Source: Flavihumibacter soli
Lineage (GTDB): Bacteria; Bacteroidota; Bacteroidia; Sphingobacteriales; Sphingobacteriaceae
Assembly: GCF_010692725.1 (NCBI RefSeq)
Contig: NZ_JAAFZB010000086.1
Span: 1 to 64,000 of the forward strand
Reading direction: 5' to 3'
Length of the DNA: 64,000 nt
Positions within the stretch are counted from its first letter, which is position 1. Every line of letters starts with the position of its first letter. Position numbers and translations under genes: made by a program. Positions 47,201-55,944 of the stretch are shown here, piece by piece. The notes beneath the pieces were generated by a model that saw nothing but the letters and a program-made list of their open reading frames with translations, ran no database searches and had not been told where the DNA came from.

Positions 47201-47617
47201 CTGTTTTCAAAGCAGCAGCTTGAAGGTGCAAAAAAGTTCTATTGCATACAGCTGGCTTCAGGGATTTTCGAAAATGACGGAAAAGGAAATTTTGTTTTTA
47301 AACCATTACCTGTCGAAGCACAGTTTTCCAGTGTTTATGGCGTATTAGCTGATGACTTTAATAAGGATGGAATAAAAGACCTTTTACTTGCCGGAAATTT
47401 TTATCCCAACCGGGTACAGGCTGGAAGAGCCGATGCCGGTAAAGGATTGATGTTAACGGGAGACAGTTCAGGCATGTTCAAGCCTGTGGCTCCAAAAGTC
47501 AGCAATTTCTATGCGCCGGGTGATGTCCGTGGAATGATCGGCCTAAAAGGAAAATCCGGCATGAATAAGATAGTAGTCGTCAAAAATGACGATATGGTTG
47601 AGGTTTTAGAATATTAA
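44264..47617 (+). CDS. Large FG-GAP/VCBS-repeat protein with ASPIC/UnbV domain (CRTAC1-like)
   Basis: About 1117 residues from ATG 44264 (an ATG at 44228 would overlap the previous gene). Signal peptide ending ASAQ. Many FG-GAP/integrin-like calcium blades with DxNxDGxxD: FNNDGLADIFFS, VNGDGLPDIYV, YDLDGDLDMFL, NKDGWPDIFT, YNNDGLADIITLDML and more. Mid-chain ASPIC/UnbV (SLRVKLVGTGLNTSALGAKVYLE; IRSLKVIWPNGKQS). A second propeller follows. Extracellular or surface; role unknown. Confidence 0.9.
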   Translation: MNKVPAILAFLSLLTTFASAQTPGGQSLFTLLPSKTTGIQFVNKLEENDSLHVMNYEYLYNGNGVGVADFNNDGLADIFFSSNTTSYKLYLNQSDLRFEDITAKANVKGNGTWATGVSIADVNGDGLPDIYVCHSGKYPPLKLANELFIHQGIKDGKPVFKEMAREYGLDAPGTQSTQAAFFDYDLDGDLDMFLLNHSNHTYNPLLNTRKIRSTFSKEFGNRLFRNDVTGGKPTFKDVTSEAGIVNNALNFGLSVTVSDLNKDGWPDIFTTSDYTEQDYLYLNNKNGTFKESIRSAMAHTSKFSMGADIADYNNDGLADIITLDMLPEDNHRQKMLKGADEYDTYNLLVDSGYYHQQMRNMLQLNRGIAPDGTLYFSEIGQLAGVSNTDWSWSALLADFDNDGWKDLFVSNGYLRDFTDMDFLKYTVANAQSEALKSGTVKFKTYELVKKMPSNKLNNYFFRNNGNLTFTDKSKAWGIDQPAVSNSASYADLDNDGDLDLIINNINEPVMIYRNNTDQAKAKSLRVKLVGTGLNTSALGAKVYLETASGLQYQEKYVVRGYQASMDPVLLFGIGTSPIRSLKVIWPNGKQSRLENVNTTQLLTLRQDEAHQDAEPEAKPNPLFTDITEKSGLKFKHAENDFIDFKGEPLMPYQLSKMGPAIATADVNKDGMQDLFFGGALGQAGQLFVARADGTFQAAASVQPWEKDANSEDVNAVFFDANGDGNQDLWVVSGGNEYDNGAPEYQDRLYLGDGNSGFIKAANSLPSMLSSKQAISVGDFDQDGDMDIFVGGMGIPGSFPLSSRSWLLRNDSGNNQVKFTDVTAELAPDLLNPGMVTSACWQDLQKDGYPELVIAGHWMPVQIFDNIKGRFTDISDRSGLKNTNGLWSTLLPVDINGDGAMDFIAGNAGLNSQHRTSPAEPMTVYAADFNGDGAIDPILTYYIQGKNYPYASRDELLDQIVQMRKRFVRYADYADITIDELFSKQQLEGAKKFYCIQLASGIFENDGKGNFVFKPLPVEAQFSSVYGVLADDFNKDGIKDLLLAGNFYPNRVQAGRADAGKGLMLTGDSSGMFKPVAPKVSNFYAPGDVRGMIGLKGKSGMNKIVVVKNDDMVEVLEY

Positions 47618-47621
47618 GATA

Positions 47622-48938
47622 ATGAAGGTATTTAAAATAGTTCTGTTTTTGCTCCTGTCTTCCTTCGGAGTAGAGGCCCAATGGAGAAAACACGAGACGG
47701 AGTCTACAACATTGCACCGGTCCCAAAAGGCCCTTTCCGACGTCATCGTGCACGATGTTTTCTCTCCCCCGGTTGCAAGCCGCATCTTCGCTTATGCGAA
47801 CATCGCTGCATACGAAATTCAGGTATTACAACATAGAAAATTCCAATCGCTCAGCGGTAAAGTCAATGGTTTCAAGGCAATTCCTAAACCCGCTGATACG
47901 AGTAACCTGAGTTATTCTTTGTCAGCTACGGTCGCATACCTGAAAGTAGCCGGTAAACTGGTGTTCTCAGAAGATATGATCCGGGACAGCACCGTAAGCA
48001 TCCTGAAATGGTATTCTTCGAATGGCTATCCTGAAAAGGTAATTCAAACCTCGGTAGCATATGGGCAGACTGTTGCAGATTCGGTGATCGCATTCTCTGC
48101 AAAAGACAACTATCGTGAAACGCGAAGAATGAGGCGGTATTCCTATATCAAAAAGGAAGGTTACTGGCAGCCAACGCCGCCCGGCTATATGGCAGCTGTA
48201 GAGCCATATTGGAACAAGATAAAACCCTTAATCATGAGCAGCGCTGAGCAGTTTAAACCTACGGCTCCTATACCTTACAGCACTGAAAAAAACAACAATT
48301 TCTATAAATCTGCAAACGAAGTTTATTTGTCAGTTAAAAACATCACGAAAGATCAATTGCTCATTGCGAATTTCTGGGATTGTAACCCTTTCTATTTGAA
48401 TACTAAAGGCCATTTGAATTTCGCCACCAAAAAGATCTCTCCCGGAGCTCACTGGCTTTCTATTGCAGGTATTGCCACCCGAAGTATAAATGCCGATTTT
48501 ATGAAGGCTTCAGCTGCTTATACTTATACCTCCATTGCTTTATTTGATGCGTTCATAAGTTGCTGGGACGAGAAATACCGAAGTAACTATATCAGGCCCC
48601 AGACTTTCATTAATTCACACATAGACGAAAGCTGGGAGCCTATATTGCAAACCCCGCCATTTCCGGAATATCCCAGTGGGCATAGTGTGGCTTCAACGGC
48701 AGCAGCTTCCGTACTAACGGCTCTTCTGGGCGATAACTTTACCTTTAATGATAACACGGAAATAGACTATGGCTTACCGGTGCGTAAGTTCAATTCATTT
48801 AACGACGCCGCCAACGAGGCAGCAATCAGCAGGTTATACGGAGGAATTCACTATCGGGAAGCTATTGTTAACGGGCAGTCGCAGGGAAAAGCTTTAGGAG
48901 AGTTCATACAGGGTAAATTGGGAATAAACTCCTTTTAG
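47622..48938 (+). CDS. Vanadium-dependent haloperoxidase/PAP2-superfamily protein
   Basis: 438 residues, exported (signal to EAQ, 20). The vanadate/phosphate site is recognisable: K318 and R325-P326 in KYRSNYIRP, PSGH 351-354 (S352, G353, H354) and S403-R404 with H410 in SRLYGGIHYRE. In classical haloperoxidases H410 would be followed at +4 by Asp; here it is Ala, with Glu at +3. The protein may be a haloperoxidase-like or phosphatase-like enzyme. It ends the four-gene redox operon (five-bp gap to the gene before it). Confidence 0.85.
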   Translation: MKVFKIVLFLLLSSFGVEAQWRKHETESTTLHRSQKALSDVIVHDVFSPPVASRIFAYANIAAYEIQVLQHRKFQSLSGKVNGFKAIPKPADTSNLSYSLSATVAYLKVAGKLVFSEDMIRDSTVSILKWYSSNGYPEKVIQTSVAYGQTVADSVIAFSAKDNYRETRRMRRYSYIKKEGYWQPTPPGYMAAVEPYWNKIKPLIMSSAEQFKPTAPIPYSTEKNNNFYKSANEVYLSVKNITKDQLLIANFWDCNPFYLNTKGHLNFATKKISPGAHWLSIAGIATRSINADFMKASAAYTYTSIALFDAFISCWDEKYRSNYIRPQTFINSHIDESWEPILQTPPFPEYPSGHSVASTAAASVLTALLGDNFTFNDNTEIDYGLPVRKFNSFNDAANEAAISRLYGGIHYREAIVNGQSQGKALGEFIQGKLGINSF

Positions 48939-48962
48939 TGGTATAGCTTCGCAAAACCCCAA

Positions 48963-48999
48963 AATATTTGTGTTCCGGGTTACCGGATACACAAATATT
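48963..48999. terminator. Bidirectional hairpin between convergent operons
   Basis: AATATTTGTGT and TCCGG pair with CCGGA and ACACAAATATT across a 4-base loop (16 pairs, one bulged T). TAGCTTC and GAAGCTA flank it as a further inverted repeat. No long T-run, so a rho-independent terminator on both strands is likely but not textbook. Confidence 0.65.
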
Positions 49000-49015
49000 C
49001 AACATAGCAAAGAAG

Positions 49016-50434
49016 CTAAACCATCAAACACTGAGGTTTTTCCTGGTATGTCTTCCACAGGAATTCCCCAAAAATGGTATTTGCCCAGGCAAACCAGGCG
49101 CGCGTAAACTTTTTGGGATCATCCTTATGAAATGACTCGTGCATGAAACCGGTTCCGCCATGCACGTTTTTTAAACTCTGAACGCACCACTTAATTTCAT
49201 CCTCACTGTCAGTTGTCAAACCTCTGGTTATGATACCTAATGGCCAGATCAGATCCAAACCTGTATGAGGACTTCCAACACCCTCAGCAGCTGAGCCCTT
49301 AAAATAAAAAGGATTGTTATCCGACAGCACGAGTTTCCGGGTATTTTGATACACCGGATCGGTTCGCTTCACCGCATCAAGATATGGCATGGAAAGAAGA
49401 CTTGGAATATTCGCGTCGTCCATTAAGTTAAAACTGCCATATCCGTTTACTTCGAATGCGTAAACCTTCCCGAACACCTGGTGGTCAATGATACCATACT
49501 TTTGAACAGCGCTTTCTACTTCCTGGGCGAGACCAGTTAATTCTGCAGCAAGCTTATCATCGTTTGTGATCGCACTGATCATTTTGGCCGCCTGTCTGAG
49601 ACTGGTTATGGCAAACAGGTTTGAAGGAATCAGGAACGGGTAGATAGTCGCATCGTCACTTGGTCTGAAAATAGAGCAGATCAGTCCTACCGGCTTCACA
49701 GGATAGCCATAACCACCCAGAGGAACACCATCTGTTGCCCAGGCAGTTGTGCGCTGGAACTTATACGGGCCCGCATTGTCCTTTCTCTGCTGTTCTTTGA
49801 ATACCTTCAAAGTGCTTTTAATAGCATCCTGCCATTTACTGTCAAAAGGGCTCTTATCGCCGGTTATTGTCCAGTAATGGTAGGCAAGTCTGATGGGATA
49901 GCATAACGAATCAATCTCCCATTTTCTTTCATGAATGCCCGGTTTCATGTCTGTCAGATCACTTTTCCATTCACCTACTTTATTTTCATCATTATAAAAT
50001 GCGTTGGCGTATGGATCTTTAAGTATGCACTCCGTTTGCCTGTTAATGACACCGGCAATCAGATCCTGTAATGGCTTGTCTGATTTGATAAATCCGAGAT
50101 AAGGCCAGACCTGCGCAGTGCTGTCACGAAGCCACATAGCGTCGATATCACCTGTAATGACATAGGTATCCGGACGACCGTTCTTCATCTGAAAAGTCAC
50201 CGTAGTATCAAGGGTATTAGGGAAACAGTTCTCAAAGAGCCATCCTAATTCCTCGTTTTTAACCTTTTTCCTAAACTGACCGATTGCGCTTTCTACTGAT
50301 TTACTTTGAAATCTACGCTTAGAAACAGGGGTTCGGACTTCAGGAAAACCTTGAGCGGCGGCGAAACTTAATTTGTCAAGAAACAACCCTGCTCCTATTA
50401 AACCGGTATTTTGAATAAATCTTCTTCTTTTCAT
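49016..50434 (-). CDS. GH125 exo-alpha-1,6-mannosidase
   Basis: 472 residues. Tat-type start (KRRRFIQNTG). GH125 (DUF1237) signature: NCFPNTLDTTVTF, YVITGDIDAMWLRDSTAQVWPY (about 91-112), VGEWKSDLTD, HERKWEIDSLCYPIRL, RPSDDATIYPFLIPSN, EGVGSPHTGLDLIWPLGI and GFMHESFHKDDP, WFAWANTIFGE. The family is metal-independent, inverting and cleaves alpha-1,6-mannose from N-glycan cores. Final gene of the right 11-gene operon. Confidence 0.95.
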   Translation of the reverse strand: MKRRRFIQNTGLIGAGLFLDKLSFAAAQGFPEVRTPVSKRRFQSKSVESAIGQFRKKVKNEELGWLFENCFPNTLDTTVTFQMKNGRPDTYVITGDIDAMWLRDSTAQVWPYLGFIKSDKPLQDLIAGVINRQTECILKDPYANAFYNDENKVGEWKSDLTDMKPGIHERKWEIDSLCYPIRLAYHYWTITGDKSPFDSKWQDAIKSTLKVFKEQQRKDNAGPYKFQRTTAWATDGVPLGGYGYPVKPVGLICSIFRPSDDATIYPFLIPSNLFAITSLRQAAKMISAITNDDKLAAELTGLAQEVESAVQKYGIIDHQVFGKVYAFEVNGYGSFNLMDDANIPSLLSMPYLDAVKRTDPVYQNTRKLVLSDNNPFYFKGSAAEGVGSPHTGLDLIWPLGIITRGLTTDSEDEIKWCVQSLKNVHGGTGFMHESFHKDDPKKFTRAWFAWANTIFGEFLWKTYQEKPQCLMV

Positions 50435-50445
50435 TGTGCCCTCTG

Positions 50446-52326
50446 TTATTTGTCGAAAACTACGCTTTGAACTGATGTTTTACCAATTTGTTTCCCATTT
50501 TTAAAAGCAGCAGCTTTTACAGTTGCGGTCCGGAATAAGTCAAAGGGTTTCAGATATGTTTTTGACCCTGTATTGGGCTCAGAACCATCAAGAGTGTAAA
50601 ATATTTGTGGTTGATCTGAGTCTGTTGACAATGTAACGGTTGCCCTTGACCTGGCAGATTCGATAACAATTTTCTGACGGACATTGTAAGCGCTTTTAGA
50701 ATAATTGATTCCCATTTTGTCATAGCGCCCGTATTGGTCTTCCATTCTCCTTTTAAAGTCTTCCCAATTCTTTTCCGAAGGCTGCGTCCAGGCAACTTCG
50801 GCTAAGGCTGCCATACGCGGCATGACCATATATTCCACCTTTTCCGTTTCAGGAATATATTCAGTCCACAAATTAGCCTGTACCCCTTTTATGAACTTAG
50901 CTTCTTCCTTTGTAAGTTCAGCAGGTGTCGGGTCGTAAGAATAAACTCTTTCCAAAGTTGTGTAACCACCTATCGCTAACGGCTCCCCACTGGCTTTCCC
51001 CTGGTAGTGATCAAAATAAAGATGCGAATTCGGACTCATCACTACCTCGTGATGCTGTTTTGCCGCAGCGATACCACCTTCTGTTCCACGCCATGACATT
51101 ACTGCTGCATTGGGTGCCAAACCCCCTTCCAGGATCTCATCCCATCCAATTATGTCCTTATTCTTAGTGAGCAGAAACTTCTCTATCCGCTTGATAAAAT
51201 AACTCTGCAACTCATGCTCATCTTTCAATCCCTCCGCCTTAATACGGGCCTGACATTTCGGACAAACCTTCCAGCGGGTCTTAGGACTTTCATCTCCTCC
51301 AATATGAATAATGGAACTTGGAAACAGCTCAGCTACTTCGGTTAATACGTTCTCCAGGAATTCAAAGGTTTTCTCATTGCCTGCGCAGAATACATCATCA
51401 TATACGCCCCATGTTTTCCCCACCTTAAAAGGCCCGCCCGTACAGGAAAGCTCGGGATAGGAAGAGAGAGCAGCCACGGCATGACCCGGCATTTCTATCT
51501 CAGGGACGACATTTATATAGCGCTCCTTTGCATACGCCACAACTTCCCGGATCTGGTCCTGTGTATAAAAGCCACCATGACGAACCGAATCAAATTTCTG
51601 GTCGTTGCTGTAAGCACCGATCAAAGTACCCTCTCTCCAGGCGCCGGTCTTAGTCAGGTTGGGATATTTCTTTATCTCAATGCGCCAGCCCTGGTCATCT
51701 GTCAGATGCCAGTGAAAATTGTTCATCTTATGCATTGCCAGGTAATCAATAAACTGCTTCACAAAGTCGACCGGGTAAAAGTGTCGGCATACATCCAGCA
51801 TCATGCCCCGCCAGCCATACCTGGGCTTGTCAGAAATAGTGACGGCCGGTATCGTGATCTGATTCGAAGCTTGCAGTTCGCCGTTTGGAGGCAATAGCTG
51901 GTAAATCGTTTGCATCCCATAGAAAATTGCCTGGTTGGTATTTGCCCTAAGGGTTAACCCTTCAGGAGTAGAAACCAGCAAATAACCTTCTTTCTCCAAA
52001 CTATCAGGTGCATCCTTCAGACTTAAAGTGATGACATTTCCCTTTGCCCCTGTTTTTACAGGTATCGAAAACCCTGTTAAGGACTTCAGATGTGCAGAGA
52101 GGATTGAGGCGGTCCTCTTTAACTCTTTATCGCCGCCATCAATTACTATACTGGTCCCGGGCTTTAGAGAAAAACTGCCGGGTGCTTCAATCACATTCAA
52201 GGGTTGCGGGATCAGCGACAACCTGGTTCCTTTTGAGGCTGAAGTATCCTGGGCCTCTGCACTTAAAACCATACCTGCAAGGAAGCATATCAGTGTCAAT
52301 AAACGGTTTCTTTTCATTGTATTCAA
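50446..52326 (-). CDS. GH20 beta-N-acetylhexosaminidase
   Basis: 626 residues with signal peptide (to SAEAQ). GH20b N-terminal domain, then catalytic barrel: RGMMLDVCRHF, NNFHWHLTDDQGWRIEI, VPEIEMPGHAVAAL and the catalytic Asp345-Glu346 in HIGGDESPK; the substrate acetamido group acts as nucleophile. C-terminal chitobiase-like region with YTLDGSEPN. Removes terminal beta-GlcNAc (or GalNAc) from N-glycan antennae. A start nine bases later (MKRNRL) is possible. Precedes GH125 by 11 bp. Confidence 0.95.
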   Translation of the reverse strand: MNTMKRNRLLTLICFLAGMVLSAEAQDTSASKGTRLSLIPQPLNVIEAPGSFSLKPGTSIVIDGGDKELKRTASILSAHLKSLTGFSIPVKTGAKGNVITLSLKDAPDSLEKEGYLLVSTPEGLTLRANTNQAIFYGMQTIYQLLPPNGELQASNQITIPAVTISDKPRYGWRGMMLDVCRHFYPVDFVKQFIDYLAMHKMNNFHWHLTDDQGWRIEIKKYPNLTKTGAWREGTLIGAYSNDQKFDSVRHGGFYTQDQIREVVAYAKERYINVVPEIEMPGHAVAALSSYPELSCTGGPFKVGKTWGVYDDVFCAGNEKTFEFLENVLTEVAELFPSSIIHIGGDESPKTRWKVCPKCQARIKAEGLKDEHELQSYFIKRIEKFLLTKNKDIIGWDEILEGGLAPNAAVMSWRGTEGGIAAAKQHHEVVMSPNSHLYFDHYQGKASGEPLAIGGYTTLERVYSYDPTPAELTKEEAKFIKGVQANLWTEYIPETEKVEYMVMPRMAALAEVAWTQPSEKNWEDFKRRMEDQYGRYDKMGINYSKSAYNVRQKIVIESARSRATVTLSTDSDQPQIFYTLDGSEPNTGSKTYLKPFDLFRTATVKAAAFKNGKQIGKTSVQSVVFDK

Positions 52327-52359
52327 TTTAATTATGTATTTGATCTTTATTCGAAAACA

Positions 52360-53142
52360 TTATTTTATCGCTCTATCCAGGTGAACGTATCCTCCGTCTA
52401 CATGGATCAACTGTCCAGTAGTATGGCTTGACCTCGGTGATAAAAGAAATGCTACAGTATTTGCTATTTCTTCGGTAGTAGTCATCCGGTTTCCCAAAGG
52501 GATCTTTGCGGTGATCTCTGCGAGTCGTTCTTTCGGATTATCGAGAGTACTGATCCAGCTCTCGTATAGAGGAGTATAGCTTTCAGCTACGATCACAGCA
52601 TTCACCCGTATTTCATACTTTAATAATTCAACGGCCCACTCTCGCGTTAAAGCGCTTCTTCCTCCATTAGCAGCCGCATAAGCCGAAGTACTTCCCTGTC
52701 CCGTTTCCGCAGTTTTAGAACCAATATTTACAATTGATCCCTTTGATTTTATGAGTTCCGGGAGGGCATAATGCGCAACTAAGTAATAGTGTACTAGGTT
52801 TCTATGTAAAGAATTCATAAAGGCTTGATAGCTTCCCTTTTCAAGACTAACTCCGTCATTCACGCCGGCATTATTTACCAGGCCATCGATCCTACCAAAC
52901 TCTTTGATGATATCCTTAACTGACCGCTCACAATCGGCAGGGTCTGTTAATTCAGCAACTACCTGGAATGCCTGACCACCGGCAGATACAATTTCTGAAA
53001 CAGTTTTATTATTATCCGCCTCTTTTCGCCCGATTATTACAGGAATGGCACCTTCCGCACCAAGTAATTTCGCAATCCCTTCCCCGATACCTTTTGCACC
53101 ACCTGTGACGATGATAACCTTATTTTTAAGTTCCAGATTCAT
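52360..53142 (-). CDS. SDR oxidoreductase, probable L-fucose dehydrogenase
   Basis: 260 residues. Classical SDR folding: GGAKGIG (14-20), NNAG (90-93), Ser142, Tyr155 in AYAAANGGR. The Lys four residues after the catalytic Tyr is Asn159. The tract LTREWAVELLKYEIRVNAVI and AESYTPLY is, from memory, shared by fucose-pathway SDRs, where Asn may be the norm. Predicted to oxidise L-fucose to the lactone with NAD(P)+. It lies between the PNGase F and GH20 genes. Confidence 0.75.
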   Translation of the reverse strand: MNLELKNKVIIVTGGAKGIGEGIAKLLGAEGAIPVIIGRKEADNNKTVSEIVSAGGQAFQVVAELTDPADCERSVKDIIKEFGRIDGLVNNAGVNDGVSLEKGSYQAFMNSLHRNLVHYYLVAHYALPELIKSKGSIVNIGSKTAETGQGSTSAYAAANGGRSALTREWAVELLKYEIRVNAVIVAESYTPLYESWISTLDNPKERLAEITAKIPLGNRMTTTEEIANTVAFLLSPRSSHTTGQLIHVDGGYVHLDRAIK

Positions 53143-53155
53143 TTTGTTTTCCTGA

Positions 53156-55081
53156 CTATTCCTTAAACCTTATTCTTTTGTTAAACTTCTGTTCTCCATT
53201 TACGAATACCTGCATGTAAAACCTGCCCTTCGAATAGTGCTCCAAATTAAAGGTAAATACTCCTTCCTTCACATCGTTATAACGATGTGACTCAAGCACT
53301 TGTCCACCCGGATCAGCTACCAACCGGACCAATATTTCGGCTTTCTTATTGGCAAAATAATCCAGGGTGGTCTTATCCTGCGTTCGGGTGGGATACAGAC
53401 CTATCGAAACCTCATCCTTATCTATGGGGTCTGGTCTTCCGTTCACAGCAAAATTAAACTCCCAGCCGGACCCGGAATCTGATTCAAACGTTTTAACGAT
53501 CTGTCCTTTGGTATTTTCAAACCTGGCCAGGCCACGCCCACCCTTTCTATTGAACCAAAGTTCCAGGCCGTCACCCGCAGTATCTGTAAAGGCGAAAGTA
53601 TATGCTCCTTTCTCAAGAATCAACGTATCACGGTAGATGGTATTTGCCTTTAAACTTCCCAGAGTTCTCTCTTTTATCGTCCGGCCCGAATGATTTTTTA
53701 ATATATAAGAATTTTGCTCAGGCTGATTATTGGTTTGAAGATAAAATACCAGCGTATCAGCAACCAGAGCCGGCCCATGAAACCTTGAGTTCACCGAATT
53801 GTCAGATCTGTAGGAGTCCTTCTTGCCGTTAGTCTTTATTATATCGGCCGTAAAAATATTATCAGCCGACCTGAAATCTATCGTCCCGGGCAGTGTTATG
53901 CTAGCGGTCTTTGCGGGTTCAACTATGCCATTCCATTTAAATAGTTTCCTTTTAAACCCATTCGTACCGTAGCTGATATCTAAGGAGGTGATATTGTTAG
54001 CTCCAAGGTTTTTAACACGTATCACGGCGTTTGATGCCGCAGGATTCTGCCGGCTAAATATTGGTTTTGAAGATGGAACCAAAATATCTTCGACGGCTGC
54101 ATCATCCCGGGCGCCCGTCTCCCGGTATTGGATCAGGTAAGCACTGATCACTTCATCCGCACTGGGCTTTGATGAAACGTAATTTTGCATCCTCGCTTCA
54201 ATAAGATGCTCCTTCCCGGCATTTACCTTCAGATCAAACAGATCGGGTTGCATCAGGTTTCCGGGACACCAATTTGCGCGATCAATTACCCAGGTTCCCG
54301 CCTGAGGGTATAAGGGATTATCTCCGCATTCCTTCCATATCGAACGCTTGTCTATTAGCTTACCATCAAACCAGATCTCCCGGTATTTATTGCAGAATTC
54401 ACCGCAGCCATCCGGTTCATCCATGCCATGGCCCGTCTGTACCAACCGTAATCGAGCTAAGGATGCATTTGCAGAAGCGACAAACGAGACTGGTTTCAGA
54501 GTATGCTCAAGCGGCTTGATGTTATCGCCATACCTGTAACTGTTGTCATAAATTTTTTGAATAGCTATCGGCTCATATGCCGGCTTGCCTTTAATTAAAT
54601 CGAACTCAACAGTAATTGCCCATCCGCGATCTGTATTCGGTTCGTATCCAGTATGCTTGTACTCAATCTCTACACTGTCCCTGAGCAGTAAAGCAAAATC
54701 GGTTACATCAACCTCCCACTCAAAATTCCAATCCTTACCGAAAGCACCGCCATAAGGTGTAAGCATCCGCCCGATCTCAAAGTCCTGAACCTTTCCATTC
54801 AGCCCCCCGGTGCGTGCTATACTTATACGATCCATATAATCCCAATCAGCACACCGCATACTGTCAGGACAGCCGAACTTTACCCGCATCATGATCTTTC
54901 TAATGGGCACATCAGCCTTCGGGAACACGCCCCATTGTTTGTACAACTTATAGCCTTTGGCAGGATCGGTTACGACGGTAGCCCGCTTATGTGTGGTTAC
55001 ATGTAATGTATCAACTGCCCTTGCTGTAAAGCCATGAATAACCAGCAGACCTACTACAAACAATCTTATGATGTTTTTCAT
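53156..55081 (-). CDS. PNGase F-family peptide:N-glycosidase with T9SS-like C-terminus
   Basis: 641 residues, secreted. Residues 24-340 are PNGase F N and C domains: FGCPDSMRCADWDYMDRISI (69-88), whose Asp81 lies where PNGase F has catalytic Asp60, and DEPDGCGEFCNKYREIW (221-237), whose Glu228 corresponds to Glu206. It would release intact N-glycans from Asn. The mid part adds beta domains. The last 80 or so residues (IGLYPTRTQDKTTLDYFANK to RFYMQVFVNG) resemble a type A T9SS sorting domain, implying surface display or secretion. This enzyme identifies the locus as glycoprotein-directed. Confidence 0.93.
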   Translation of the reverse strand: MKNIIRLFVVGLLVIHGFTARAVDTLHVTTHKRATVVTDPAKGYKLYKQWGVFPKADVPIRKIMMRVKFGCPDSMRCADWDYMDRISIARTGGLNGKVQDFEIGRMLTPYGGAFGKDWNFEWEVDVTDFALLLRDSVEIEYKHTGYEPNTDRGWAITVEFDLIKGKPAYEPIAIQKIYDNSYRYGDNIKPLEHTLKPVSFVASANASLARLRLVQTGHGMDEPDGCGEFCNKYREIWFDGKLIDKRSIWKECGDNPLYPQAGTWVIDRANWCPGNLMQPDLFDLKVNAGKEHLIEARMQNYVSSKPSADEVISAYLIQYRETGARDDAAVEDILVPSSKPIFSRQNPAASNAVIRVKNLGANNITSLDISYGTNGFKRKLFKWNGIVEPAKTASITLPGTIDFRSADNIFTADIIKTNGKKDSYRSDNSVNSRFHGPALVADTLVFYLQTNNQPEQNSYILKNHSGRTIKERTLGSLKANTIYRDTLILEKGAYTFAFTDTAGDGLELWFNRKGGRGLARFENTKGQIVKTFESDSGSGWEFNFAVNGRPDPIDKDEVSIGLYPTRTQDKTTLDYFANKKAEILVRLVADPGGQVLESHRYNDVKEGVFTFNLEHYSKGRFYMQVFVNGEQKFNKRIRFKE

Positions 55082-55110
55082 TTATTGGAACGTACTATTA
55101 ATATTCACCA

Positions 55111-55944
55111 TTAAACGGCCAGCCTGTAAAATTTCATGGCATTCCCACCCCATAATTTATCTTTTTCTGACATACTCAGGTCCCGTGTATTCTCCTCGAG
55201 GATCCCGCGACATTGATCGTAACCTGCACCAAGCAAACACACCGGCCAGTCACTCCCAAACATCACACGATCAATACCGAAGCTTTCGATAGCAGCATCA
55301 ATGTATGGCTTAAAATCCTCCGTTGCCCAATTGTGCAGATCCGCTTCGGTTACCATCCCTGATAATTTACAATACACATTGGGAAATAATGCAACCTGTC
55401 TCAACTGCTCTCGCCACTGTATGATCCCACCTTCCCTGATATTCGGTTTAGCAATATGATCAATAACGAAGGGCTGGTCAGGAAACTGGCTTAGAAACTT
55501 TAAAACGAATGGCAGATGCTTTGGAAAAACCAGGATATCGTAAGTAAATCCAAACCTTCCAAGACGGGAGATACCCCGGCAAAAATCCTTATTAAGAATA
55601 AAATCATCCTCGAGCTCGGCCTGAATAATATGCCTGAATCCTTTGAGTTTATCATAGGTTGACCAATACGCGAGTCGTTCTTCAATATTGCCTGCACTCA
55701 GATCAACCCAACCCACTACCCCTTTAATAAAATCATTTTGGGAAGCCAGGTCCAGCAAAAAATGTGATTCATCTTCCGATTGATCTGCCTGTATCGCAAC
55801 ACAAGCATCGATCTTGTTTTCATGAAGCAGTGGTTCCAGATCTCCCGGAAGAAAGTCCCGGCGAAGCACACCCATCTCACTGTTTATCCAGCTGTCGCGA
55901 ACGGGATTATATTTCCAAAAATGCTGATGTGCGTCAATTCTCAT
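55111..55944 (-). CDS. Amidohydrolase-family L-fuconolactonase
   Basis: 277 residues, cytosolic. MRIDAHQHFW (metal-binding H6, H8), FVIDHIAKPNI, CKLSGMVTEAD and MFGSDWPVCLL fit the lactonase branch of amidohydrolase family 2. It would hydrolyse L-fucono-1,5-lactone to L-fuconate. Overlaps the preceding GH29 gene by four bases, so translation is coupled, and PNGase F follows after 29 bp. Confidence 0.87.
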   Translation of the reverse strand: MRIDAHQHFWKYNPVRDSWINSEMGVLRRDFLPGDLEPLLHENKIDACVAIQADQSEDESHFLLDLASQNDFIKGVVGWVDLSAGNIEERLAYWSTYDKLKGFRHIIQAELEDDFILNKDFCRGISRLGRFGFTYDILVFPKHLPFVLKFLSQFPDQPFVIDHIAKPNIREGGIIQWREQLRQVALFPNVYCKLSGMVTEADLHNWATEDFKPYIDAAIESFGIDRVMFGSDWPVCLLGAGYDQCRGILEENTRDLSMSEKDKLWGGNAMKFYRLAV

